Below, in pieces: positions 47,427-58,062 of a stretch of DNA of 64,000 nt. The stretch is taken from positions 4,946,501-5,010,500 of the forward strand of contig JBAMJR010000151.1 of NCBI GenBank assembly GCA_038501785.1, read 5' to 3'. Made by a program: the position numbers and the translations under genes. Positions within the stretch are counted from its first letter, which is position 1. The number at the start of each line of letters is the position of its first letter. Below the pieces are notes generated by a model. That model made no database searches. It saw only the letters and a list, made by a program, of their open reading frames with translations, and was not told the DNA's origin. Source of the stretch: Myoxocephalus aenaeus. Its lineage: Eukaryota; Chordata; Actinopteri; Perciformes; Cottidae.

Positions 47427-48440
47427 ATGGGGAAGAAAAAGGATCTCTCTGCTGCTGAAAAGCGGCAAATAGTGTAATACCTTGGTCAAGGTATCACAAC
47501 ATTGGATATTTCCAAAAGAATTGCGCGTGATCATCGGACGGTGAGGAAATTTGTCACCGATTCACAGCACAAGCGGGTTCGTTCAGACAAAGGCAAAATA
47601 AGGAAGATTTCTGCCAAACAAATGCGTAGGGTTAAGAGAGCAGCCACTAAAATGCCATTGAATAGCAGCAAACAGGTGTTTGAAGCCGCTGGTGCCTCTG
47701 GAGTCTCGCGAACTTCAAGATGTAGGATGCTCAAGAGGTTTGCAAGTGTCCTTAAACCTGTTATTCGGCCACCCCTAAACCAAGCTCACAAGCAAAAAAG
47801 GTTGCAGTGGGCTCAGGACTACATGAAGACTAACTTTCAAACTGTTTTGTTTACGGATGAGTGCCGTGCAACCCTTGATGGTCCTGATGGATGGAGTAGT
47901 GGATGGTTGGTGAATGGCCACCATGTCCCAACAAGGCTGAGACGTCAACAAGGAGGTGGCGGAGTCATGTTTTGGGCCGGAATCATGGGGAGAGAGCTGG
48001 TAGGCCCCTTCAGGGTCCCTGACGGTGTGAAAATGACCTCGGCAAAGTATGTAGAGTTTCTGACTGACCACTTTCTTCTGTGGTACAAAAAGAAGAACCG
48101 TGCCTTCCGTAGCAAAATCATATTCATGCATGACAATGCACCATGTCATGCTGCAAAGAATACCTCTGGGGCATTGGCTGCTATGGGCATAAAAGGAGAG
48201 AAACTCATGGTGTGGCCCCCATCTTCCCCTGACCTTAACCCTATTGAGAACCTTTGGAGCATCATCAAGCAAAAGATCTATGTGGGTGGAAGGCAGTTCA
48301 CATCCAAGCAGGTGCTCTGGGAGGCTATTATGGCATCCTGCAAAGACATTAAAGCAGAAACTATCAAAGAACTCACAAGTTCAATGGATGCAAGAATTGT
48401 GAAGTTGATATCAAAGAAGGGGTCCTATGTTAACATGTAA
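47427..48440 (+). pseudogene. DD37E Tc1/mariner transposase with early TAA (copy 1)
   Basis: The natural start is the ATG at 47427 (MGKKKDLSAAEKRQIV), but codon 17 is TAA (47475-47477). The frame then stays open to 48440, so the intact protein would have had 337 residues. The first ATG after the stop is at 47622 and would give 272 residues lacking the first helix-turn-helix. Counting from codon 26, the catalytic residues are D119 (LFTDE), D211 (FMHDNAPCH) and E249 (DLNPIENLW). There are 37 residues between the second D and the E, so the type is DD37E rather than the usual DD34E. All three catalytic residues are present. The role of the enzyme is cut-and-paste transposition at TA sites. DD37E elements called TRT are known from vertebrates; membership there is likely but unverified. 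Confidence 0.9.
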
Positions 48441-48765
48441 CTTGACCTGTTAAGATGTTTTTGAATCAAACTTTTCTTGATTTCAGTAAATATGACCTCC
48501 TAATGCTGCAAATTCAACAAATGACAATTTTTTGTTCTTTACAACCTATAAAATATCTTGAAATTCTGCATAATAATTTGGAACACTGCATTTTGAGTTT
48601 TTTATTTTTGAAAAAAATACTGTTATCATTAGGAGGTTTGTTCAATAGAATTTGACTTATACTCTAACAGTTGATGACTTGAAAATGATACTGACTGACT
48701 GTGCATTACTATTTAGGAAAATCTGAGCAAAGTGTAATTTGCATAATAATGTGGAACGCGGTGTA

Positions 48766-50166
48766 GTGTGGAATATGAAATGTGCCAGACAGATTTGTCT
48801 CCGGAGTGCTGTGGAGGGCTGGGGAACATCTGAGTCAGCGGTCTTTGAGGCAAATGCAAACCTCTCAAAAATGTAAATCTTTGATTTCTTCCAGATTAGT
48901 GGGTCTCAAGCTGAGCTGTAGATGCAGAAACACAAGTAGCGGGCGGCCATCCTGCTCTGTCACTTAAGCATCTGATTAAATGGGAACCTGATAATGTATC
49001 CTCTTATTGTTGTTTTTTTGAGAGGACAACCCTTGCTGATGTTATGAAAGATGTTTTTCGCAGCTTTTTTTGTCACCAATATTTTGATGTCGATGCGGCA
49101 CATATGCAATATGCCCCCCGATTTAACAATGTGCACAGATGTCTTCAGCACTACCCAAAGATATGTTTTTGGCACTTTGTCTGCATAGTTCATATTGGCA
49201 GTCTTCTCACAGTGGCCCCCTTACAAATTAACTGCAATGGTGTCGCTCACAGCAATGAAAACAAAATAGCGTATCTGGGACTGGGTAGAGGATGACGTCC
49301 TCATTGTTGATATTAATGCCATGTCTACTTGCTGTGGTAGCCATCTGACCTGAGGTTTGTTCACTCAAAGGGAAAGCTTCCAGCCTCTTTGGAGTGAGAG
49401 TATAGGAGCCGTGCCTGCTCTGTGCCCTGCTTGAATGCCATGTCCTGGAGCCAGGCGCAGATGGCATGAAAGAAACCCTGAACTGCAGAGAAAAACCTAA
49501 GGCATCCACCTGGGGCTTCACAGGGTGGCATCATGGTGGAACCAACTCAATGTTCACACCACCAGGATCCAGCTCTGCCACAACTCGGGGCTTTTTGAGG
49601 TCTCGTATTATAGTGATCTTTGCTTCACTTTCTCTGCTGCAAATGTTTGGACCAAGGGAATGTGATGCATTTGGGTGGTAAGTGAAATTCCATAGTTTAC
49701 CGTAGCATTCACAGGTGCAGCAAACAAGTACAACTAGCCCTCAATTAGAGCACAATGTTCTCACATTAATTCATTAAAAAGTTGGCAAAAAAACACAACT
49801 TTTAATTAATGAAGTCATTCATTTGTTTAATCAGACATGACACGGTGGTCTTTATTTACATATTTATTCAACTGAGAAAACATGTCAGAGCCCTCAGCAC
49901 AAATGTCATCAGGAGTAGAAATTAGAAATTCCAATTCTCTGCATGAGACATCACCAAAGGGAGTAAAATGGAAGAGCGGAGCAATGAGTAGATAATCGTG
50001 CAAAGCATTTACTCAGCTCCTCGCTGCAAGTCTCAGGTGACATATCAATCTTGTTAGGTGGAAATGTCCCCCGAAGTACAGAACAGACAGAAAACATGTT
50101 TGATGACAAAGAGGAGTACAGCTAAAGAGTCATTCATGCTTGTTTGTGCTATCATGCTACGTAATA
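48766..50166. other. Spacer between the two Tc1/mariner copies
   Basis: About 1.4 kb of unique-looking sequence with no recognised gene. It shares no sequence with the far flanks of either element, which argues against a segmental duplication. Confidence 0.6.
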
Positions 50167-50168
50167 TA

Positions 50169-51740
50169 CACCGCGTTCCACATTATTAGGCAAATTGTAT
50201 TTAAGGGTCATAAACATTCATTTTTTGGTTTTTCAATGAAACTCATGGATGGTATTGTGTCTCAGGGCTATTTGGATGATTGAAATCATCCAAATAGTAA
50301 TAATAATAATTAGTTTGCCAGGTGAGCCCAATCAAAGGAAAACTACTTAAGAAGGATGTTCCACATTATTAAGCAAGCTACATGTTTCAGGCAAAATGGG
50401 GAAGAAAAAGGATCTCTCTGCTGCTGAAAAGCGGCAAATAGTGTAATACCTTGGTCAAGGTATCACAACATTGGATATTTCCAAAAGAATTGCGCGTGAT
50501 CATCGGACGGTGAGGAAATTTGTCACCGATTCACAGCACAAGCGGGTTCGTTCAGACAAAGGCAAAATAAGGAAGATTTCTGCCAAACAAATGCGTAGGG
50601 TTAAGAGAGCAGCCACTAAAATGCCATTGAATAGCAGCAAACAGGTGTTTGAAGCCGCTGGTGCCTCTGGAGTCTCGCGAACTTCAAGATGTAGGATGCT
50701 CAAGAGGTTTGCAAGTGTCCTTAAACCTGTTATTCGGCCACCCCTAAACCAAGCTCACAAGCAAAAAAGGTTGCAGTGGGCTCAGGACTACATGAAGACT
50801 AACTTTCAAACTGTTTTGTTTACGGATGAGTGCCGTGCAACCCTTGATGGTCCTGATGGATGGAGTAGTGGATGGTTGGTGAATGGCCACCATGTCCCAA
50901 CAAGGCTGAGACGTCAACAAGGAGGTGGCGGAGTCATGTTTTGGGCCGGAATCATGGGGAGAGAGCTGGTAGGCCCCTTCAGGGTCCCTGACGGTGTGAA
51001 AATGACCTCGGCAAAGTATGTAGAGTTTCTGACTGACCACTTTCTTCTGTGGTACAAAAAGAAGAACCGTGCCTTCCGTAGCAAAATCATATTCATGCAT
51101 GACAATGCACCATGTCATGCTGCAAAGAATACCTCTGGGGCATTGGCTGCTATGGGCATAAAAGGAGAGAAACTCATGGTGTGGCCCCCATCTTCCCCTG
51201 ACCTTAACCCTATTGAGAACCTTTGGAGCATCATCAAGCAAAAGATCTATGTGGGTGGAAGGCAGTTCACATCCAAGCAGGTGCTCTGGGAGGCTATTAT
51301 GGCATCCTGCAAAGACATTAAAGCAGAAACTATCAAAGAACTCACAAGTTCAATGGATGCAAGAATTGTGAAGTTGATATCAAAGAAGGGGTCCTATGTT
51401 AACATGTAACTTGACCTGTTAAGATGTTTTTGAATCAAACTTTTCTTGATTTCAGTAAATATGACCTCCTAATGCTGCAAATTCAACAAATGACAATTTT
51501 TTGTTCTTTACAACCTATAAAATATCTTGAAATTCTGAAATTCTGCATAATAATTTGGAACACTGCATTTTGAGTTTTTTATTTTTGAAAAAAATACTGT
51601 TATCATTAGGAGGTTTGTTCAATAGAATTTGACTTATACTCTAACAGTTGATGACTTGAAAATGATACTGACTGACTGTGCATTACTATTTAGGAAAATC
51701 TGAGCAAAGTGTAATTTGCATAATAATGTGGAACGCGGTG
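50169..51740 (+). mobile_element. Tc1/mariner element, DD37E type, copy 2
   Basis: This is a direct-orientation copy of the element at 47200-48763, with TA at both edges (50167-50168 and 51741-51742). On reading through, the only difference I find is an 8-bp duplication (aaattctg) at about 51535-51542, making it 1,572 bp. The inner terminal motifs and the hairpin are identical to those of copy 1. Confidence 0.95.
50396..51409 (+). pseudogene. DD37E Tc1/mariner transposase with the same early TAA (copy 2)
   Basis: The 312 codons after the stop encode a protein identical to copy 1, residue for residue. The ATG at 50396 is followed by the same TAA at codon 17 (50444-50446). D, D and E of the catalytic triad are intact with 37-residue spacing. 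Because the inactivating stop is shared and nothing else in the frame has decayed, the copies probably spread after the stop arose. They may have used transposase made elsewhere, a downstream start, or readthrough. Which of these applied cannot be told from the sequence. Confidence 0.9.
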
Positions 51741-51924
51741 TAAATTGGATTTATGAACTGGAAAACACAATGGGACCATATCATGAAGCCTTATCTAGTC
51801 TAAATAAAAAGCAGATAACAATCCTACAGAAAATTACTATTTTACACATGTTTTTCTAATGTTATGTCTAGGTGTTTTGCCATTTTGAGACTGCAACGAA
51901 CCCAGAGTATTCATGATGTATATC

Positions 51925-52358
51925 AGAAGTGTCAAACTCATTTTAGTGAAGGGGCCACATACTACCCATTTTGGTCTCAAGTGGGCCAGACCAGTAAAAT
52001 CAGCATAATAACGCATACACGACAATATTTCTCTATGTTTAAATCATTGGTAAAGGTTTTTGGATGACTTCCACGAGAGTGCTAAAGATGTAATTCGCTG
52101 TAGTGGTGTCTGTCATAGGTACCAACTCAAGGAACTCCTCGGTGACCGCCAAAATATCATCACACCACGAATGAATATGGCCAGTTGAGCAATATCTCTA
52201 TGCTCCCATCGATTGCGACTGTGTTTCAGTGGTTAGCATGCCCGTCTTTGATCAGAGGATCGGTGGTTCAAGGCCAGGCTCTGCCAGTTCAAATTCGTCT
52301 TCTTTTTTCTTCTGTAATTTTAACAGTTATCCGGCGGGCCGGACTGGACCCCCTGGCG
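51925..52358 (+). repeat. Relic of a common fish DNA-type interspersed repeat
   Basis: The left end gtgtcaaactcattttagtg and the gggccacatac...agtgggcc text that follows, together with the right-end ccggcgggccggactggacc, are the two ends of a repeat I recognise as frequent in teleosts. The middle is shortened, a SINE fragment (52214-52291) is inserted, and the right terminus is cut off at the AT hairpin at 52359. The superfamily is not assigned. Confidence 0.55.
52214..52291 (+). repeat. tRNA-like SINE head fragment
   Basis: The A-box-like gtgtttcagtggttagcatg and the B-box-like ggttcaaggc (52265-52274) are spaced as in a tRNA. Only the head is present, inside the interspersed-repeat relic. 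Confidence 0.55.
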
Positions 52359-52394
52359 GGTATATAGTATATAGGGGACTATATACTATATACC
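52359..52394. repeat. 16-bp AT-rich inverted repeat
   Basis: ggtatatagtatatag pairs with ctatatactatatacc across a 4-nt loop. The TA-rich content makes chance or slippage a reasonable origin. Confidence 0.7.
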
Positions 52395-52659
52395 TATTAA
52401 TATATATAGTGTATAGTCTTGCAAACCTATAGAGGTACTATTCATATTCAATACCAGTATTGCTGACACAGAGTAAATGCAGTATGAATATTTTGTTGTG
52501 CTTATTCAATTACAAATTGCTGCTTCTGTCTGTTCTCCATGAAGCCTGTGCCTGTTCTGCATATCCCCACCCCCTCATGATTGTATTCGTTTTTTGCGCA
52601 ATTTCATTGGCTATACGAAACGTCTGACATCCGAGCCGTATGACGTGACAGGCTTGATC

Positions 52660-52926
52660 CACATTTCTACATAAATATATATTTACAAACACATGAATAA
52701 ATCCAAACGTGATCTGTAAACTATGAGTAGACAAAAGTTCGGAACTAACAGGATGTTACATAAACTGCGATCAAGTCGGGCAGTTTTCAGCTGACTTCAA
52801 AGTATACACAGGAAGTCACAGAAAAAATGACTTCCCGTTAGTTCCGATCTGTAGTCTACTTGTAGTTTACAGATCACGTTTGGATTCATTCATGTGTTTA
52901 TAAATATTTATTTATGTAGAAACGTG
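52660..52926. mobile_element. Fold-back (MITE-like) element, about 265 bp
   Basis: About 90 bp at 52660-52752 are repeated in inverse, with several substitutions, at 52834-52926 (shared core: aaacgtgatctgtaaact). The roughly 80-bp centre contains its own small hairpin (ggaagtca/tgacttcc). No coding sequence is present. The target-site duplication is unclear. Confidence 0.65.
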
Positions 52927-53390
52927 TGTGTAGCTGCTCCTTTGTTCTTTTTATGTCTGCCTGTGAAATATATTACTCCTAGTTTTGATGTGTGTTGTAT
53001 AAATATGATTTTGCATTATCAACCACACAAGATAGGTTTTTAGATTAAACATGAGACTAATAGTCAACAATTGAGCGTTAAGTATTACAACTACACATAA
53101 AATAAGGATTTTTTCCAACACGTGGTGTTTGCTGTCAGATCTAAGAGCCAATCAGCTCTCTTATGTGGCGACAGCCAGGCGTTTCCCATCATGCACTGGG
53201 CCATGCAGTCGATGGAGAGCTACTGCTCTAGAATCGGCGTCCGCCTTGCTCTCGTGAGATTATTGTTGACCACGTGTGCATGACATCAGAGCAAGTCGGG
53301 ATCAATTCGGACACAAATCTAATCGGCATGCATTGCGCACCGATCACCGGCGATCGATTCTGCGCAGAACTGGCTCATCTCGAATCAGCC
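52927..53390. other. Non-coding stretch before the XPG-nuclease transposon
   Basis: No gene is recognised. It ends at the TAT that may be the left target-site duplication. Confidence 0.5.
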
Positions 53391-53393
53391 TAT

Positions 53394-53842
53394 TAGTCCA
53401 GGCAAAATAGCGTTTTACGACAGACAAATTGTAAAAGAATTTTTTTCAGCTCAGATCATTTCTATGAGGTGTCCAGAACAACATACTAAAAGTCCTAAGA
53501 AATCCTAGTTGAGGAAATATGTTTAATTCTCATCAATCCGACATGTTTGCCAATAGGCGAGACAACAATACACCCCAATGGGGCTATTTTTTTCCTTTAC
53601 TCCTATCAAAATGAAACTTTACACAATGAAAGTATCCATGAAAACTAAAAAAATTTGTATTACGAGTTTCTTTGAAAATTTATTTTATTATGCAAATGAG
53701 CTATACACTAATCGTACATGCCCAGAATATACCCAAATAGGCTTAATTTTTTCCTTTACTCCTACAACAATAAAACTTAACACAATGAAAGTCTTCATGA
53801 AAGGTAACTTTTTTTGTATTACAAGTTTCTTTTGAAATGTAT
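53394..53842 (+). repeat. Left long terminal inverted repeat
   Basis: This is the inverse of 58063-58528 at clearly high but not perfect identity. Inside it, two direct repeats of about 100 bp (about 53584-53690 and 53747-53835) share the order tttcctttactcct, acacaatgaaagt, catgaaa, tttgtatta, agtttctttt. They are separated by a stretch with atgcaaatgagctatacact. They could be internal transposase-binding units. Confidence 0.85.
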
Positions 53843-54178
53843 TTGAATAAGCACATAAGCTCCACATTTATTGAATATGATGGCAATGCTGCTTTTAGAC
53901 TGGCCTCTAACCTGAAAACTGTCTGGCTTGGTAGTACCTGCCAGGGGTATAATCCCCGCCGGTATAGTTTTCAGGGTCCCGGAGGCACACAAGCCTCCCC
54001 ACCACGACAAGGTAGCAACAGCAGGGGAGGTTTTTTTTTTTATTTTATGTTTTTTTTTTTTAACCAGCCTGGATCCTCGACCCCTAGTCAGTGGCTCTTG
54101 GTTCTGGCACCACATATATAAGTTCCTAGGTTGTTCCTTGCTTAGCTCTTCCCCTCTGGGTCATATTCATCTGATAAA

Positions 54179-57100
54179 TCAGGCAGCTGTGAGTTTGTGC
54201 AGCTTGTACCACGACATTCTCCGCAAATGGCAGTGCAAGGGAGTCCATGTTTTTTGCATATGCACATGCATATGCACATGCATTGTGCTGCAGTCTTTCT
54301 TGCAACTACAGCGGACTACATCTAGTAGTTCTGATGGTGCCGCAGGCTGATCGGTCATTATTGGCATAAATCTCCCATCCAAAACATGCCACCCCCAGTC
54401 TTTTGGGTCCATATGTTCACTTCCCCCTTTCCACTCCATCAGTTGGTAGAAGACCCGAAGACTATGGAACTTTGCAGCTTTTGTCGTTGGAGGAAGAGTT
54501 TGAGGTTCCACTTGAGATAAGTTCTGAGATACTTTAACACAGAATCGCCTGTATCTCAGCATATCCAGTGATTCATCTTTTTCGCCCCCATACAGTGATA
54601 CTAGAGCTTTTTCACCTGCTGCAAAGATAATCCCTTTTCCCACATTTTCCTGTGACTGGCTGAACACTGTAGCTTGTTCGAGAAAGTTTGTGTCATTTTT
54701 AACTTTTTTCAGTGCCATTCCCTTTCCTATGCCAAATACACGAGATGTAGAATCACAGCCTGAAATGGCATGGATAAAGAGGAGATTTTCACACACCTTG
54801 GGACCAAGTAACTCCTTTGTCTGCTTTATGCACCATGTCCGTCTTGTTTTTGTTGCTTTCTTTGGTTCTGGTGCCAGAAACAGCTCATGTGCTTTCAGAT
54901 CAGCATGATGCAACAAGAGTACTAACAAGTCTGTGTCATCACCTACTAAGACTGTGTCTTTTGTCCTGGCAGAGGCAATGGCAGTTTGGACAATGAGCAC
55001 ATCTGCATCGTGCTTTGCATGGTCTGTGATACACCCAGCCCTCTCAAGTTTATCACTGAGGTAAACCAAGAACCATTGTTTGTTTTCCTTATTGTTGAGG
55101 AACTAGTCCTTTTTGGATTGGATGATCATGTCACCAGAAAAGTGTACAGTCACACCGGGAGCAACACCTGTTCGACGCAGTTGAGTGGCGTCTTTTATGG
55201 TTGGCTCTTCGTTGTAGCCATCAAAGACTATGACTGTAGCCGTACCATATTTACGTGTGACATATCTGACATACATGTCACACACACTGTCATAAGTGGA
55301 CCCTTGTGGCCATGGTAAACGATGTAGTAATGCGCCCCCATCAAGGACATGCTGGACATCACTGCTGGGTTGTCTTTGCTGCTGCTCAATAGATTTCCAG
55401 AGGACATCGGCAAGAATTGCCTTGTTTGCCTGTAGGGGGAGGTAGGATGATTCAAATAAAGCAGGCGGGTGACTGCAGAGTTCATACTGGAACAGTGATG
55501 GCAAATCTTCACAACGGTCTCCCACTGCTACAAGCCGCTGGAATAACAGCTGTGGATCCACTACCACTGTCTCTCCTTTGATCTTGACAGTTGATCTAGA
55601 TGCAAGTGTCACTGCTTGGTCAGCTTTCCTGAAGGTGAATTCCTCCACTGTTTTCCCTACCATAGACTCCAAAATTTTGCACCCAATTTCCCTTGATTTC
55701 TCAACATTGACTCCCTGCTGGGCTGTCATACCATTAGCAATGTTGTGCAGGGAAGGGTTCTCAGTGAATGGGTCTTTCTCTTTGAGATAGGTGACCAGGG
55801 CAAGAGTGTCACTGACATCTCTAGTCTGCCTGGCCTTGGACAGGTCTTTATGTTGGTCGTTGGTCTCATATGAGACACCTGTGAAGGACTGCATTGCGTT
55901 GTTGATGTTTGCGCATGCTGGCATTGAGAGGACCCACACCAAGCGTTGAGTCTCTGTAAATCCTTTTCCTCTTGTTAAGCCTCCATGTGTTTTTACACTT
56001 CTCATGAGCACCTGCTCAATAATGAGATCAGTGGACAGTCCAGCCCAATACCTGTTGCTCCGCCTCACAACATGACATCCTTCTTCAAATTTCTTGTGGA
56101 CATCTGGGTGTGTTTCAGGTAGGGCTGTCATCATTTGCAGGTATACATAGGCTGACTTTGCATATAATCTATGTCCAGAAGTGGCAAAGTAGGGTAGCAT
56201 ATCTTGAACACACTGAAGGTGCAATCTCCAGTTGCCTGTCCTCTCAGCTTTGATGAAGTTTCTCAGAATATCAATCATTTCCATGTACTGGAGCCAAAGC
56301 TGTGCTGTCCTCATATGCATTGTTCCCTTCTTGTTGTTGAGTGCACTCTGGATTCTCAGCAAAACATCAGCAGAACAAAGTTCTTCCATCGGCATATTAG
56401 AGGACATGACTTGGTCATATAGCTCACTTGCAATACTCAAGTCTGTTGCTACTGTTTCTTGGTTATCGGGAACTTCCTCATCTGGCTCAGTATCAGCGGC
56501 AGGCGTCATCTCAACTGGAGGTTGTTCTGCTGATTCTTTGGTTGGTAGTGGTACATTGTAAGCATCAGCCAACAACACGGTGTTAAGTGCAGCATCCACT
56601 AGCATATGACCACGAACTGCCCTGGACACAGCCTTGCCAGACATCATGTGGCACACTGTATTTCCAGCATACACAACCTCTAGTAGCTCCTCAAGTCCAG
56701 ACCCTGCCATTAAATGTCCAATGCTACCCAAGAAGCTCATTTGCATGTGAAATCCCCCAAGCCTGAGGACTATTCGCTTGAGCTCCGTCATCTTTAACAT
56801 AAGGTCTTGAATAGTAATTTGTTCTTCATCGTATTCTTCTAAAACCTTTATCACCTTTAGGAATGCTGTTGTTCTCTCATAATCTTCAGGTTTTCCGGAT
56901 TTGAATCTTTTGGGTTTGTTGCCAGGGTTTGCAGAGAATTTACTTGGAATATTCTTCATATTTCGAAAGTTAGTGTTGCAAATGTTGTGGTACATAGCAT
57001 CGGCTGCATGAAGGTCATGGACAGATGATATTCTCCCCAAAATTGTATCAGACCATTCATCGTTCCTTAAGTGGCAAACCTGCACAATCATTTCCTGGAA

Positions 57101-57457
57101 GTCTCCTGTTCTTACTGGGTAGATATCAATTTTCTCTCTCTGCTTATTTTTCTTATCTATTTCAGTTGGTTGTCCGCAGAACAAGCAATGCTCTTGAAAA
57201 TTGAAGTTCTGTTCTGAGCGGAGATTAAGTTTGATTTGTGGTTGTTGCAAAGATGGTATTACATTATCACGTGCAATATTTTCTGCTTTACAATAGCTGC
57301 GGCGGCATTCGATGTGTACTCTGTCTCCAGGAATTGTCACTAAGCTACTTAGACGTTGAGCACTGGCACGGTTCACACCATCGCTGCCTTTTGCACGTAG
57401 AACAACCAATGTGTTTCCATCACTGAATGACTCATTACATATTTTACACTTCTCCAT
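54179..57457 (-). pseudogene. Academ-like transposase with XPG nuclease, one in-frame TAG
   Basis: The first ATG that fits is at 57457 (MEKCKIC). The frame runs 784 codons to a TAG at 55103-55105 and then continues in the same frame to a stop at 54179, about 1,092 positions in all. Numbering from that ATG, zinc-binding modules are C4-C7 with H48-C51, and C91-C94 with H157-C160. A conserved middle block reads LGGFHMQMSFLGSIGHLMAG. The nuclease part has VIVFDGY (D746), DADVLIV (D817, D819), VGDDTDLLVL (D840, D841, D843) and ISGCDS (D902), the acidic pattern of XPG/FEN-type nucleases. The TAG falls between D746 and D817, so the truncated product lacks most catalytic acids. A Cys-rich tail (CSCKKDC) is present but degenerate. 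A possible splice acceptor (tttttgcag) lies just upstream at about 57485-57495, so the true N-terminus may be on an upstream exon. Similar uncharacterised proteins are multicopy in fish and invertebrates. Confidence 0.75.
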
Positions 57458-58062
57458 TTCTCCTTGTTTACATACATTACACACTGCAAAAACAAAAAAG
57501 AAAAGATAACAGCGTTGTCTAGCAATGAAATTAGGCCCAATAGAATTGGCTAGTGCTAGCAAGCTAATGTTAGTTTGTTTCAGTAGGCTAGGGGATGCAA
57601 AGATGAACAGTAGTTTTGGCCTTAAGCAAAATTTGTCTACAGTAAAATCTCTAGTTAGAAAGGAGTTGGTAACTTAAAATGTTCCGATTGGGTTTCTAGC
57701 CTAGATATTGCTGTTTCTCAAAACAGTACTACAATACTTTACAGACGGTGGAAGTCTGATGTGTGGCCCGCCTGGTCTGAAATACCTGCTAACTAAAAAA
57801 AGATAAGCAGTTTTGGTAACTGGAAAAATTATTTTAAAGAGCTGGAATATCTGGAAAGTTGTCTATCTGGTTTTTCATCCGTCTTCTGTGTGAGAGTGAT
57901 CTCAAATCTATCAGTTTGGAGCCTAAACACAACTCCTCCCAACTGCCGTCTGTCCTCCGTTTATACCTGGCCAATCAGAGGGCCAGATCCCTCATAGTAA
58001 CTGCATAGCAACCCCATAGCAACCGACACCGTCTCCCAGTTTCACGTTACACTGAGCGGAGT
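57458..58062 (-). other. Upstream region of the transposase gene
   Basis: Non-coding part of the transposon between the start codon and the right TIR. It contains a polypyrimidine stretch and tgcag acceptor in minus orientation near 57490 and presumably the promoter and a first exon. No TATA box was singled out. Confidence 0.45.

Larger units (their letters stand above)
47200..48763 (+). mobile_element. Tc1/mariner element, DD37E type, copy 1
   Basis: The 1,564-bp element is bounded by 28-bp inverted repeats starting CACCGCGTTCCACATTATTA, which differ at one position between the ends. It is flanked by TA on both sides (47198-47199 and 48764-48765). A second, internal copy of the terminal motif lies about 190 bp in from each end (gttccacattattaagcaa at 47389-47407 and its inverse form at 48568-48584). 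This gives the two-sites-per-end IR/DR layout known from Sleeping Beauty-like elements. It carries one transposase gene with a premature stop. Confidence 0.95.

Noticed and set aside
47775..48272. 165-codon minus-strand frame inside both Tc1 copies
   Set aside because: It is the antisense shadow of the transposase and is duplicated only because the element is.
47200..51740. Composite transposon formed by the two Tc1/mariner copies
   Set aside because: The copies are in direct orientation with separate TA sites, and the 1.4-kb spacer carries no gene. Nothing shows that they move as a unit.
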